DNA of 21,173 nucleotides from RGIG7213 sp045544195. Its GTDB lineage: Bacteria; Bacillota; Clostridia; Oscillospirales; CAG-272. Both the position numbers and the translations under genes were made by a program. The notes beneath the pieces were generated by a model. That model worked only from the letters and a program-made list of their open reading frames with translations, did no database searches and had not been told where the DNA came from. Shown one piece after another: positions 1 through 6,704 of this stretch. The stretch's first letter is position 1. The number at the start of each line of letters is the position of its first letter. The stretch lies in contig JAZPYO010000021.1 of the NCBI GenBank assembly GCA_045544195.1, forward strand, positions 1 through 21,173, given 5' to 3'.

Positions 1-171
1 CTAAAATATAAATTCGGGAACCGACACTTTTGGGCGGAAGGGTACTATGTTTCGACAGTAGGACTCAATGAAAGCACCATAAGAAAATATATCGAAGAAC
101 AAGAGAAACACGATATAGCACTCGATAAGTTAAGCGTTAAAGAATATGAAGACCCTTTTAAGGGTAGCTAA
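1..171 (+). CDS. tnpA: IS200/IS605-family transposase TnpA, C-terminal part only
   Basis: The reading frame is open from the first base and ends at TAA 169-171, giving 56 residues that match the end of the small HUH/Y1 single-strand transposases of IS200. Visible landmarks are FGNRHFWAEGYYVSTVG followed by the helix motif KYIEEQ. In the IS608/ISDra2 family the nucleophilic tyrosine lies on this helix with a helper glutamine four residues later, which here would be the Tyr at bases 88-90. The HUH motif and the start lie outside the window, so intactness cannot be judged. The family cuts and rejoins single-stranded DNA at subterminal hairpins, and such hairpins follow directly downstream. Family assignment is firm. 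Confidence 0.9.
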   Translation, partial: LKYKFGNRHFWAEGYYVSTVGLNESTIRKYIEEQEKHDIALDKLSVKEYEDPFKGS

Positions 172-181
172 GTAATACAAA

Positions 182-309
182 CGCCCTTTCAAGGGCGGCA
201 AAAGAGGCAAAGGCAATAGGCTTGAGTATACGAAAGCAAGCGGCTTGAGCCGCTGGCCGGTAGTATTGGGCTTTTAGCCCTTGTGCATACCACCCGTTTG
301 ACGGGTGGT
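182..309. repeat. Cluster of four short hairpins in the IS200 right end
   Basis: Four separate inverted repeats follow one another. 182-188/191-197 has arms CGCCCTT and AAGGGCG. 239-245/248-254 has arms AGCGGCT and AGCCGCT. 268-272/276-280 has arms GGGCT and AGCCC. 289-297/301-309 has arms ACCACCCGT and ACGGGTGGT around a TTG loop. The last is the strongest and fits the transposase-binding hairpin of the right end. Read on the minus strand, the same hairpin lies just after the stop of the regulator gene, so it could also end that transcript, although no T-run follows it. Confidence 0.7.
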
Positions 310-321
310 TATGATTTATGC

Positions 322-1737
322 TTATTTTATTTCCGCAATACACCTTTCTATGATGTCGGCAGACTGCTCCTTTGTGTAAAGATAGCGGCTGGAAAATAAC
401 GTATTGAAGAACTTATCTGCCTCCTGCAAAAGATATATCTCGTTTGTGACGGAGCTTACCTGACCTGCAAATCCGCAATCGGGATGCTCAAGCCACATAA
501 ACGTAAGCTGTGATTCGGCTATGAGATCTATGACTATGTTTGAAGGAAGGCTTACGAAATTATCGTTGAACACACGGAAATCCGAGCCGTTCTGCATTTC
601 GCGGAGTATCTGGGTGAGGGCGTATTTTCTGACCTTTGGCGATACGGCTGTTGCATATTCTCTCGGAATTTCGGGTATTATGCCCGTTTTTGCAAATTCC
701 ATCAATCCCGCGCTTGTAAAAGCACCTCTGTTCAAGCCCTTTTTGCGTGATTGATAATACTCGTAAAGCTCGGGAAGAATGTCCCTTACCTGCTGGATCT
801 CGGTGTTTGCTATCTCTTCATAATGCGCGTATTCAAGATACGGCACGATGCAGGGGAAATACTGCAAATATGTATAGCCTGAATATTTTGAATGAGCCTT
901 TTTGATCTTGTCGAACATATCGAATATCGTTGTGCATCTTCTTACAAGGCTTTTCATCATGGTGATACGCTCGCGCGCATCTGACCTCAAGCTCTCAACA
1001 ACATCGGGCTTTGTGATTATCAATGCGCTTGTAAAGCCTTCATTAAGCAGCATAACGCTCTTGCTCAGAATGATGAAATAAATGTAGCCGAAGGGCATTA
1101 CCGATGCTCTTTCCGAAATATATTCGTAGTATATGTTGCACTCGCTCAGAACGAACGGCGCCCAATCGAACAGGACGGAAAGATTTTCAAAGCCAAGCTC
1201 CGAGGCGCTTTTCTTAAGAGAAACGCATAAATTGAAATCCGAGCCCTTGCCTGCCATCGACAGTATGCGGAGCATTTCCTCCTGAATAAAGCCGCTTTCC
1301 GAGGTGATGTTGGAATATATGGCGGAGTTCGGATTTGATGATTCATTTTCAATGTGCGATCTGATATATTTCTGTATTTCCGATCTTGACCGAAGAAGCA
1401 TTATGTCATCCGCAGGGGCGATATCCACGCTTGGCGGCGAATGATCCGAAACAGCTGACGGGCGTGAGGACATTTTCTTGAACAGCCCGTCAAGCTGAGC
1501 GCATACCGATGAGCCGAAGCGGATGTTGTCAAGCTCTGTCATAAGACGGTGCTGCTCCTCCTGAGTTATCGGTATGAATGAAATTATCCTCGAAAGCTCC
1601 TCCTGGCTCGGCAGCTTCTGACCTGACAGGAATTTTGTTATTGTTGAACGACTTATCTTTGTTAAGGCAGATATCTTCATTGCTGATATGTCGTTTGCTT
1701 TCATTTTTTCGTATAAAAGCTCGCTGAATGCTGACAT
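322..1737 (-). CDS. XRE-like helix-turn-helix regulator with a large uncharacterised C-terminal region
   Basis: The 471-residue protein begins with a Cro/C1-type helix-turn-helix at about residues 8-60, with the recognition-helix stretch SRSTITKFLSGQ. The remaining roughly 390 residues show no motif I recognise. They look soluble and alpha-helical, with aromatic-rich stretches and no clear membrane segment. The start is set by a near-consensus ribosome site, AAAGGAGGT at 1747-1755 on the minus strand, 9 bases before the ATG. It is transcribed away from proC from its own promoter. The layout of small HTH plus large helical domain resembles ligand- or peptide-sensing regulators, but that is inference only. 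The IS200 end lies just past its stop codon. Confidence 0.75.
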   Translation of the reverse strand: MSAFSELLYEKMKANDISAMKISALTKISRSTITKFLSGQKLPSQEELSRIISFIPITQEEQHRLMTELDNIRFGSSVCAQLDGLFKKMSSRPSAVSDHSPPSVDIAPADDIMLLRSRSEIQKYIRSHIENESSNPNSAIYSNITSESGFIQEEMLRILSMAGKGSDFNLCVSLKKSASELGFENLSVLFDWAPFVLSECNIYYEYISERASVMPFGYIYFIILSKSVMLLNEGFTSALIITKPDVVESLRSDARERITMMKSLVRRCTTIFDMFDKIKKAHSKYSGYTYLQYFPCIVPYLEYAHYEEIANTEIQQVRDILPELYEYYQSRKKGLNRGAFTSAGLMEFAKTGIIPEIPREYATAVSPKVRKYALTQILREMQNGSDFRVFNDNFVSLPSNIVIDLIAESQLTFMWLEHPDCGFAGQVSSVTNEIYLLQEADKFFNTLFSSRYLYTKEQSADIIERCIAEIK

Positions 1738-1790
1738 TTTACAGTGACCTCCTTTGATGATATACAGTATTTCGGGCAGCGATTTCTATT

Positions 1791-1819
1791 ATAGTAACAA
1801 AAAATCATCGTTTTGTCAA
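1791..1819 (-). promoter_or_regulatory. Promoter of the XRE-like regulator gene
   Basis: On the minus strand, TTGACA (1814-1819) and TACTAT (1791-1796) are separated by 17 bp, and the start codon is about 55 bp downstream. A full TATAAT also occurs at 1788-1793, but it is 20 bp from the -35, so the first pairing is preferred. Confidence 0.6.
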
Positions 1820-1871
1820 GTATTGTAATGATAAACGTTTCGTCTTTGTGATAAAATTTTACATCAATCTA

Positions 1872-1900
1872 TTGAAATCCGCTAAATTTTTTAATATAAT
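1872..1900 (+). promoter_or_regulatory. Promoter of proC
   Basis: TTGAAA (1872-1877) and a perfect TATAAT (1895-1900) are 17 bp apart, a housekeeping sigma-A type promoter. The leader to the proC ATG is about 20 nt and holds the ribosome site AAGGGAG at 1914-1920. Confidence 0.75.
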
Positions 1901-1927
1901 AGTTCAATAACGTAAGGGAGATATATT

Positions 1928-2749
1928 ATGGGAAATAAGATCGCGTTTATAGGCGTCGGCAATATGGCAGGCGCAATTATAAAAGGAATTCTTGAAAATA
2001 AAGGTGCGTTTGAAAGGAAAGATATCATTCTTTACGACAAGCTGCAGGAGAAAATGCAGGCATATGACGGTATGACGCTCGCGCAGTCTGCGCCCGATGC
2101 CGTAAAAGCAGCCGACTACGTTGTTTTTGCGGTAAAGCCGCAGAATTTTGCAGAGCTGCTCGGAGAAATAAAGGCAGCAAGCATTGATTACAGTAAAAAA
2201 ACATTTATAACTATCGCAGCAGGTATAAAATGCGCGTTCATCGAGCAGTATCTGCCCGGCGCCGCGATAGTAAGGGCTATGCCGAATACGCCGATGCTCG
2301 TTGCAAGCGGAGTATGCTCCGTTTGCAAAAACGCTTTTGTAAGCGAGGAGTGCTTTAAGATCGCATTTTCGCTGTTTTCCTCACTCGGCGTCGCCTTTGA
2401 GCTTGGAGAGGATAAAATGAACGAGATCGTTTCGCTTACCTCATCGTCGCCCGCTTATATATTCCTCTTTATCAAGGCGTTGATGGACGGAGCAAGCGAG
2501 CAGGGGCTCGTTTTTGAAAACGAGCGTGAGCTTCGCAAAATAGCGTGTGAAACGGTCATAGGCTCAGCAAGACTGATGCTTCAAAGTGAAAAAACACCCG
2601 ATATGCTCATACGCGATGTGACCTCACCCGGCGGCACTACTGCAAAGGCTATGGATGTTCTGTACGGCAATGACTTTGAAAAAACGGTGAAGGATGCGAT
2701 GCTTGCCTGCACGAAGAGGGCTGTTGAGCTTTCGGAAATAAAGGACTGA
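1928..2749 (+). CDS. proC: Pyrroline-5-carboxylate reductase
   Basis: ProC reduces 1-pyrroline-5-carboxylate to proline with NAD(P)H, the last step of proline synthesis, in the cytoplasm. The 273 residues match the family length. Residues 5-20 form the Rossmann nucleotide site (FIGVGNMAGAI). AVKPQNF follows near residue 70 and the RAMPNTP stretch near residue 117. The C-terminal dimerisation domain carries the family signature from SLTSSSPAYIF to VTSPGGTTAKAMDVL. The ATG lies 7 bases after an AAGGGAG site. A 66-bp gap with a hairpin separates it from the next gene, so co-transcription is possible but not certain. Confidence 0.95.
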   Translation: MGNKIAFIGVGNMAGAIIKGILENKGAFERKDIILYDKLQEKMQAYDGMTLAQSAPDAVKAADYVVFAVKPQNFAELLGEIKAASIDYSKKTFITIAAGIKCAFIEQYLPGAAIVRAMPNTPMLVASGVCSVCKNAFVSEECFKIAFSLFSSLGVAFELGEDKMNEIVSLTSSSPAYIFLFIKALMDGASEQGLVFENERELRKIACETVIGSARLMLQSEKTPDMLIRDVTSPGGTTAKAMDVLYGNDFEKTVKDAMLACTKRAVELSEIKD

Positions 2750-2777
2750 TACCTGTGTAATATTGACCTGTGTGAAT

Positions 2778-2805
2778 GCATATTTATTGGTGAGAATAAA
2801 TATGC
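2778..2805 (+). promoter_or_regulatory. Perfect 11-bp hairpin directly in front of a ribosome binding site
   Basis: Arms GCATATTTATT (2778-2788) and AATAAATATGC (2795-2805) are exact complements around the loop GGTGAG. The Shine-Dalgarno GGAGGT (2806-2811) starts at the next base, and the ATG follows at 2816. There is no T-run, so this is not an ordinary terminator. It could stabilise or process the mRNA between proC and the downstream genes, or modulate initiation. Confidence 0.6.
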
Positions 2806-2815
2806 GGAGGTCAAA

Positions 2816-3460
2816 ATGAATTATCTTTCGGATGAAAAAGAAGAAAACGGCTCACACACAGTTCAGGGCGACGATCTTGTGACAAAAACACTTGCATCTC
2901 TTGCAAGAAGAACGGACAGACGCCGTATCTATGCTTACGCAAATGTTCTTTTATGCGTCATATTTGCTCTGTGCTGTATTGTCGGGGCGTTGCTTGCCGT
3001 GTACGTTGAAAGAACACAGGGACTGCCCGCAGCCGAGCTTGATACAAAAGCGTATAACGGGGTACTTGATTGGTTCAGAGAGCTTGCAAAGCAATTTCTG
3101 ATCTCGTTTTTACCCGTTGCCCTCGTATTCGTGTGCGGATTTAACCGCTCAGCCGTGCTTGTGTGCGGTACGGTGTGCGCCCTTGCGGGAGCGTTTTGCG
3201 GAGCGCTCGGCGTTTATATGTGTAAAATTGCGCATATCGCCGCGTTTTTATCTGATATGATATGCTGCGGCGTGTACGGATTTCTCATTATTCATTTTTG
3301 CGCCGTTGCAGTCAGCTTTTCTCACCTTGTCAAAACCGCGCCCGCTGACAGCGGCGGAATGTTTGACGAGGATCTGAAATGCTATCTTAATTATTTTGCC
3401 GCAACGTCATCGTGTGTTCTGGCACTGTGCGCAGCCGAGCTTATCGTGCGGTTGCTTTAA
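2816..3460 (+). CDS. Multipass membrane protein of unknown function
   Basis: I do not recognise a family with confidence. The 214 residues start with a charged, probably cytoplasmic tail of about 40 residues ending in a basic cluster (RRTDRRR). About five hydrophobic segments follow, near residues 41-65, 92-111, 115-136, 147-171 and 193-213. A soluble loop sits between the first two. The protein is rich in cysteine for a membrane protein. The start is supported by GGAGGT four bases before ATG. It is the first of three closely spaced genes for envelope proteins (21-bp gap to the next), so a shared envelope role is likely. An integral membrane transport or sporulation-membrane protein is possible but unsupported. 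Confidence 0.65.
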   Translation: MNYLSDEKEENGSHTVQGDDLVTKTLASLARRTDRRRIYAYANVLLCVIFALCCIVGALLAVYVERTQGLPAAELDTKAYNGVLDWFRELAKQFLISFLPVALVFVCGFNRSAVLVCGTVCALAGAFCGALGVYMCKIAHIAAFLSDMICCGVYGFLIIHFCAVAVSFSHLVKTAPADSGGMFDEDLKCYLNYFAATSSCVLALCAAELIVRLL

Positions 3461-3481
3461 TATTCAAAAAAGGAAAAGAAA

Positions 3482-4456
3482 ATGCAGGAAAAAGAAAAGG
3501 AAACGAAAAAGAAAAAGCGCTTCAATCTGTTTGACAGTCAGAAAGAGGGAAAGGGAGTCGAAAAGGGTGAGGTAAAGGACCCCACGCTGAAGAATTTCTT
3601 CAAGTATTTCGGCAGATCATTCTCAAAGCTGCTCAATGTCAATTTAATGTTCACGCTGATAAATATACCGATATTTTCGCTGATGTTTGGTATCGCGGGC
3701 TTTACGAATATGACATCGCCCGCAGCGCAAAGCGCGCTGTTCGGCCCTGTTAAAGCGGCGGTGGCGGGCGGCAATGCAAACCCTGTGACTATGGCGCTGT
3801 ACGGCGCTCTCGGCGTGCAGAACGGGCAAAGCGTCCGTATGACTGTCGCAACGGTCGTATTTTACTGTATTGCCGCATTGCTGATATTTACGTGGGGATA
3901 TGCAAATACGGGAATGTTTTACGTTGTGCGTAATATGCAGAAGGGCGAGCCTGTGTTCGTCTTTTCCGATTTCAAATACGTTATCAAAAGAAATAAGCTC
4001 CAGGGACTTGTGTTCGGCGTGATCGATCTCGGTGTTATGGCGCTTATAATATATGATATCAGCTTCTTTATGCTCAACTCGTCGCTTGCATCTATGTACA
4101 GCGTTATGTTCTGGCTCAGCATTGTCATCGGCATCGTGTACCAGATAGTGAGAGTTTATATCTATCTTATGCTGATAACATTCGATCTTTCTATATATAA
4201 GATGGTGAAAAATGCGGTAATATTCGCATTCGTCGGTCTTAAACGCAACGTAATGGGGCTTATCGGTATAATAGCGGTGATAGCGCTGAACGTATTTTTA
4301 CTGTTTTCGTTTATGCCATTGGGAATAATCCTGCCGTTCGTTATGACATTTTCCGTATGCGCATATATCGGAACATATGCAGCGTATCCGATGATAAAGG
4401 AAGTAATGATAGACCCGTACTGTGATGAAAACGAGCAGACAGAGGAACAGCTTTAA
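3482..4456 (+). CDS. DUF624 (YesL-like) multipass membrane protein
   Basis: The 324-residue protein has a lysine-rich cytoplasmic N-terminus of about 45 residues and then about six membrane segments. The DUF624 hallmark is around residues 140-175: a GYANTGMFYVVRN stretch followed by KGEPVFVFSDF and a basic KRNKLQ. In Firmicutes, DUF624 proteins are often encoded with carbohydrate ABC transporters, but their molecular role is not established, and no transporter genes lie in this operon. The ATG follows an AGGAAAAG ribosome site. The gene lies 21 bp after the previous gene and 17 bp before the next. A glycine/alanine-rich insert near residues 78-115 looks like an extracytoplasmic loop. Confidence 0.75.
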   Translation: MQEKEKETKKKKRFNLFDSQKEGKGVEKGEVKDPTLKNFFKYFGRSFSKLLNVNLMFTLINIPIFSLMFGIAGFTNMTSPAAQSALFGPVKAAVAGGNANPVTMALYGALGVQNGQSVRMTVATVVFYCIAALLIFTWGYANTGMFYVVRNMQKGEPVFVFSDFKYVIKRNKLQGLVFGVIDLGVMALIIYDISFFMLNSSLASMYSVMFWLSIVIGIVYQIVRVYIYLMLITFDLSIYKMVKNAVIFAFVGLKRNVMGLIGIIAVIALNVFLLFSFMPLGIILPFVMTFSVCAYIGTYAAYPMIKEVMIDPYCDENEQTEEQL

Positions 4457-4473
4457 AGTCAAGGAGCATTAAA

Positions 4474-5181
4474 ATGAAGAAAAAGGTAATTATAACGGTT
4501 TCAATAATCGTATTGGTAATAGCGGCAGTAACAGCATTCGGCGCTTTTATGCTTTTCGGTAATGCCGAAAAGCCGGGCGTTGAATATGACAGCAACGATG
4601 TTAAGGATGTTATAGACAATATCGGTATCAAGCCCGAGGAAAACGAAAAGGGCGAAACGATCGAGCAAACTGTGGAAAGACTGAAAAGCGAGGGCAAAGA
4701 ACTCGGACGCGATTATACCGTCGAGTACTCTGACTTCAAGGAAAAGACATTCGAGCTTACATCAGAGCAGCTCACCGCGCTTGCAAACGAGCTTATGCCG
4801 TCCGTAACGTTTATATCAAACTCACAGCTTAAATTAGAGGGCGGCGACAGAATAACCGTTTACGCAGAGCTTGATACGTATGAGGTAATGGAAAAGGCTT
4901 TTCCCGATAAGTCTGTAACAGCTCTTCCCGAAAAGGTAAAATTCAGCGCAACAGGCTCTATAACGGTGAAGGATAATAAGGTATCCTTCAAGCCGGAGAA
5001 TATCTCCTCTCCGATTCTTGAAAAGGTCGCCCTTTCGCAGAGCGACGAGCTTAAGGCAAGCCTTTCGTCACTGTTTTCAAAGACACCCGAATTGTATATA
5101 TCGAGTGCCGTGCAAACAGAAAACGGAACGATAGCCATAACGGGTACCGTTCCGCAGTCCTTACGGATAGTTGAATTTTAA
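4474..5181 (+). CDS. Membrane-anchored extracytoplasmic protein, unknown function
   Basis: The protein is 235 residues. Residues 5-29 form one strong hydrophobic segment after MKKK and there is no lipobox cysteine, so this is a signal anchor or an uncleaved signal. The exported part is acidic, lysine- and glutamate-rich, with beta-strand-like alternation from about residue 105 onward. I recognise no catalytic motif. AAGGAGC precedes the ATG. It is the last gene of the run from 2816, and its stop codon overlaps the stop of the convergent deacetylase gene (5178-5181), leaving no room for a dedicated terminator. Confidence 0.65.
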   Translation: MKKKVIITVSIIVLVIAAVTAFGAFMLFGNAEKPGVEYDSNDVKDVIDNIGIKPEENEKGETIEQTVERLKSEGKELGRDYTVEYSDFKEKTFELTSEQLTALANELMPSVTFISNSQLKLEGGDRITVYAELDTYEVMEKAFPDKSVTALPEKVKFSATGSITVKDNKVSFKPENISSPILEKVALSQSDELKASLSSLFSKTPELYISSAVQTENGTIAITGTVPQSLRIVEF

Positions 5182-5852
5182 TTTTGTGCGATAAGCTCAG
5201 AAACGGTAACGAACTCATAGCCGTCATTGCACAAATGGGGAATTATCTTTTCCAACGCCGCAGGTGTGGGCGTGCTCGGCGTTATAAAATCGTGAAAGAG
5301 GATAATATCTCCGCATCTGACGTTGTTGATAATGTCTGAGGATATTTTTTCAGGGGCATTGTGAGCCCAATCTCTTGTATCCTGTGACCACAGAATTACG
5401 GTATATCCCATATTTTCGGCAGCCGCCGTCACTTCCTTTCCGCAAAATCCCTCAGGGGGACGGAAAAGGGTGGGGCGACTGCCCGTTATTTTTTCTATAA
5501 CGGCAGACGATGCTTCTATCTCCTTTTGAATATCGTTTTCCGAAAGACCCTTTAAATGAGGGTGTGAATAGGTATGATTTCCTATCTCATGCCCTTCACT
5601 GAACACCCGCCTTGCTAAATGCGGGTGCTTTTCGGCATTTGCGCCTATCATAAAGAAGGTAGCCTTCACGCCGTATTTTTTAAGGATATCAAGTATTTCT
5701 TCCGTATATTTGTAGTGCGGTCCGTCATCGAATGTCAGAGCTATGAGCTTTCTTTCCGTATCAGCATGTCTGTATACATCGCCATGCGCGTCGGCATATA
5801 TGCATAGCGTAATGCACAGTATAAGCGTAAAGCACACGGCTTTCAGATACAT
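5178..5852 (-). CDS. Secreted polysaccharide deacetylase (NodB/CE4 family)
   Basis: CE4 enzymes remove N-acetyl groups from peptidoglycan or chitin-like polymers using a divalent metal. All key motifs are visible in the 224 residues. TFDDGP (residues 40-45) supplies the catalytic base Asp and a metal Asp. NHTYSHPH supplies the metal histidines His93 and His97. RPPEG (131-135) is followed by DTRDW and a late ILFHD. An N-terminal hydrophobic stretch of about 20 residues is a signal peptide or anchor. Its ATG lies inside the end of the upstream pdaA-like gene (10-nt overlap) with only a weak ribosome site, so translation is probably coupled. Substrate is probably cell-wall glycan. Confidence 0.9.
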   Translation of the reverse strand: MYLKAVCFTLILCITLCIYADAHGDVYRHADTERKLIALTFDDGPHYKYTEEILDILKKYGVKATFFMIGANAEKHPHLARRVFSEGHEIGNHTYSHPHLKGLSENDIQKEIEASSAVIEKITGSRPTLFRPPEGFCGKEVTAAAENMGYTVILWSQDTRDWAHNAPEKISSDIINNVRCGDIILFHDFITPSTPTPAALEKIIPHLCNDGYEFVTVSELIAQN

Positions 5853-6622
5853 AATTCGTCAAGTGTTCCGAAGCGGTAGCCCAAAGACTCCCACTCGGAA
5901 AGCAGACTGTCAAGAATATCCGCATTCGTCTTTGATGTGGGGTGAAGCAGTATCACCATTCCGTTATGCGTATTATCAAGTATCAGCTTTTTTGCCCGCT
6001 CGGCATCGGGTTGCCTGTCATTGTCCCAATCGGCATAGGCAAAGCTCCAGAATACCGTTTTATATCCCATTTCCTCTGCGAAGATCAGATTTTTTTGCGT
6101 AAATCTTCCTTCGGGCGGGCGGTAGTAGGGAGCAAGGTGTCTGCCTGTCATTTCCGTGTAATAAGACTCAAGCGAGCAAAGCTCCTTTTCAAATTCTTCC
6201 TTGCTTGTGACCTTCGACATATCTTTGTGGCGGTAGGTGTGATTGCATACAAGATGACCTTCCTGCGCCATTCGTTCAACCAGAGCGGTATTCCGTCTTA
6301 TAAGATTTTCAAGCACGAAAAATGCTCCGTGAGCGCCGTGGTCGCTCAGCACGTTCAGAATTCTTTCAATGTTGCCGTTTTCGTATCCTGCATCGAATGT
6401 GAGGTATATTACCTTTTCGTCATCCTTCCCTACATAATATCCGCTGTTTTGGGATATAAATGAGATGTTGGCGTCGATAGTTGGTGTCTTATGCTCACTG
6501 TTTCGCTTGCAGTAAAAATTGAAGGCTTCGTTTTCTCCGCCTGCATAGCAGGTCAGAGTGTTAAGCGTCAGCAAAGCTGAAAGCATTACGGCAAAAACGG
6601 ACCTTAAACATACAGTTTTCAT
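5843..6622 (-). CDS. pdaA: PdaA-type delta-lactam-biosynthetic de-N-acetylase
   Basis: PdaA removes the acetyl group from muramic acid as a step to muramic delta-lactam in spore cortex. The divergent first motif TFDAGYENGN, the pair NHTYRH, YRPPEG, a VFWSFAYADWD stretch and a late LLHPTSK all fit the PdaA subgroup rather than generic CE4 enzymes. I place the start at 6622, giving 259 residues. It yields a clean signal peptide (MKTVCLRSV then hydrophobic residues) and has AAAGGA 8 bases upstream. A longer frame to 6691 adds 23 unlikely residues. The start region lies in a long inverted repeat (6632-6694). It suggests a spore-forming lineage, though the enzyme could have another wall role. Confidence 0.85.
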   Translation of the reverse strand: MKTVCLRSVFAVMLSALLTLNTLTCYAGGENEAFNFYCKRNSEHKTPTIDANISFISQNSGYYVGKDDEKVIYLTFDAGYENGNIERILNVLSDHGAHGAFFVLENLIRRNTALVERMAQEGHLVCNHTYRHKDMSKVTSKEEFEKELCSLESYYTEMTGRHLAPYYRPPEGRFTQKNLIFAEEMGYKTVFWSFAYADWDNDRQPDAERAKKLILDNTHNGMVILLHPTSKTNADILDSLLSEWESLGYRFGTLDELCI

Positions 6623-6631
6623 TTGAAATGT

Positions 6632-6694
6632 CCTTTGCGTAAAGATTTCGCCCACGGTATTATTCTTACACCGCAGGCGAAATATATGCAAAGG
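6632..6694. repeat. Three-part inverted repeat covering the pdaA ribosome site
   Basis: Nested arms pair symmetrically: CCTTTGC (6632-6638) with GCAAAGG (6688-6694), ATTTCGCC (6645-6652) with GGCGAAAT (6676-6683), and CGGT (6655-6658) with ACCG (6670-6673). On the minus strand the last arm contains the AAAGGA ribosome site of pdaA. The structure fills the gap between the kinase stop and the pdaA start. It could be a weak terminator, a translation-control hairpin or a small mobile repeat. There is no clear T-run. Confidence 0.6.
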
Positions 6695-6704
6695 ATATTA
6701 TGGT

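Larger units (their letters stand above)
1..312 (+). mobile_element. Right end of an IS200/IS605-family insertion sequence
   Basis: The TnpA tail is followed by about 140 bp of non-coding, hairpin-rich DNA, which is the normal layout of an IS200 right end. The last strong hairpin (289-309) is the likely TnpA recognition structure, and the cleavage point should be a few bases after it. These elements have no terminal inverted repeats and make no target duplication, so the exact edge near 312 is an estimate. The element ends about 10 bp before the stop codon of the minus-strand regulator at 322. The left end is outside the window. Confidence 0.75.

Noticed and set aside
1788..1819. TATAAT at 1788-1793 paired with TTGACA on the minus strand
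   Set aside because: The spacer would be 20 bp. The TACTAT three bases closer gives 17 bp.
5942..6463. 173-codon plus-strand frame
   Set aside because: It is the antisense of pdaA, whose motifs are intact, and it has no family features.
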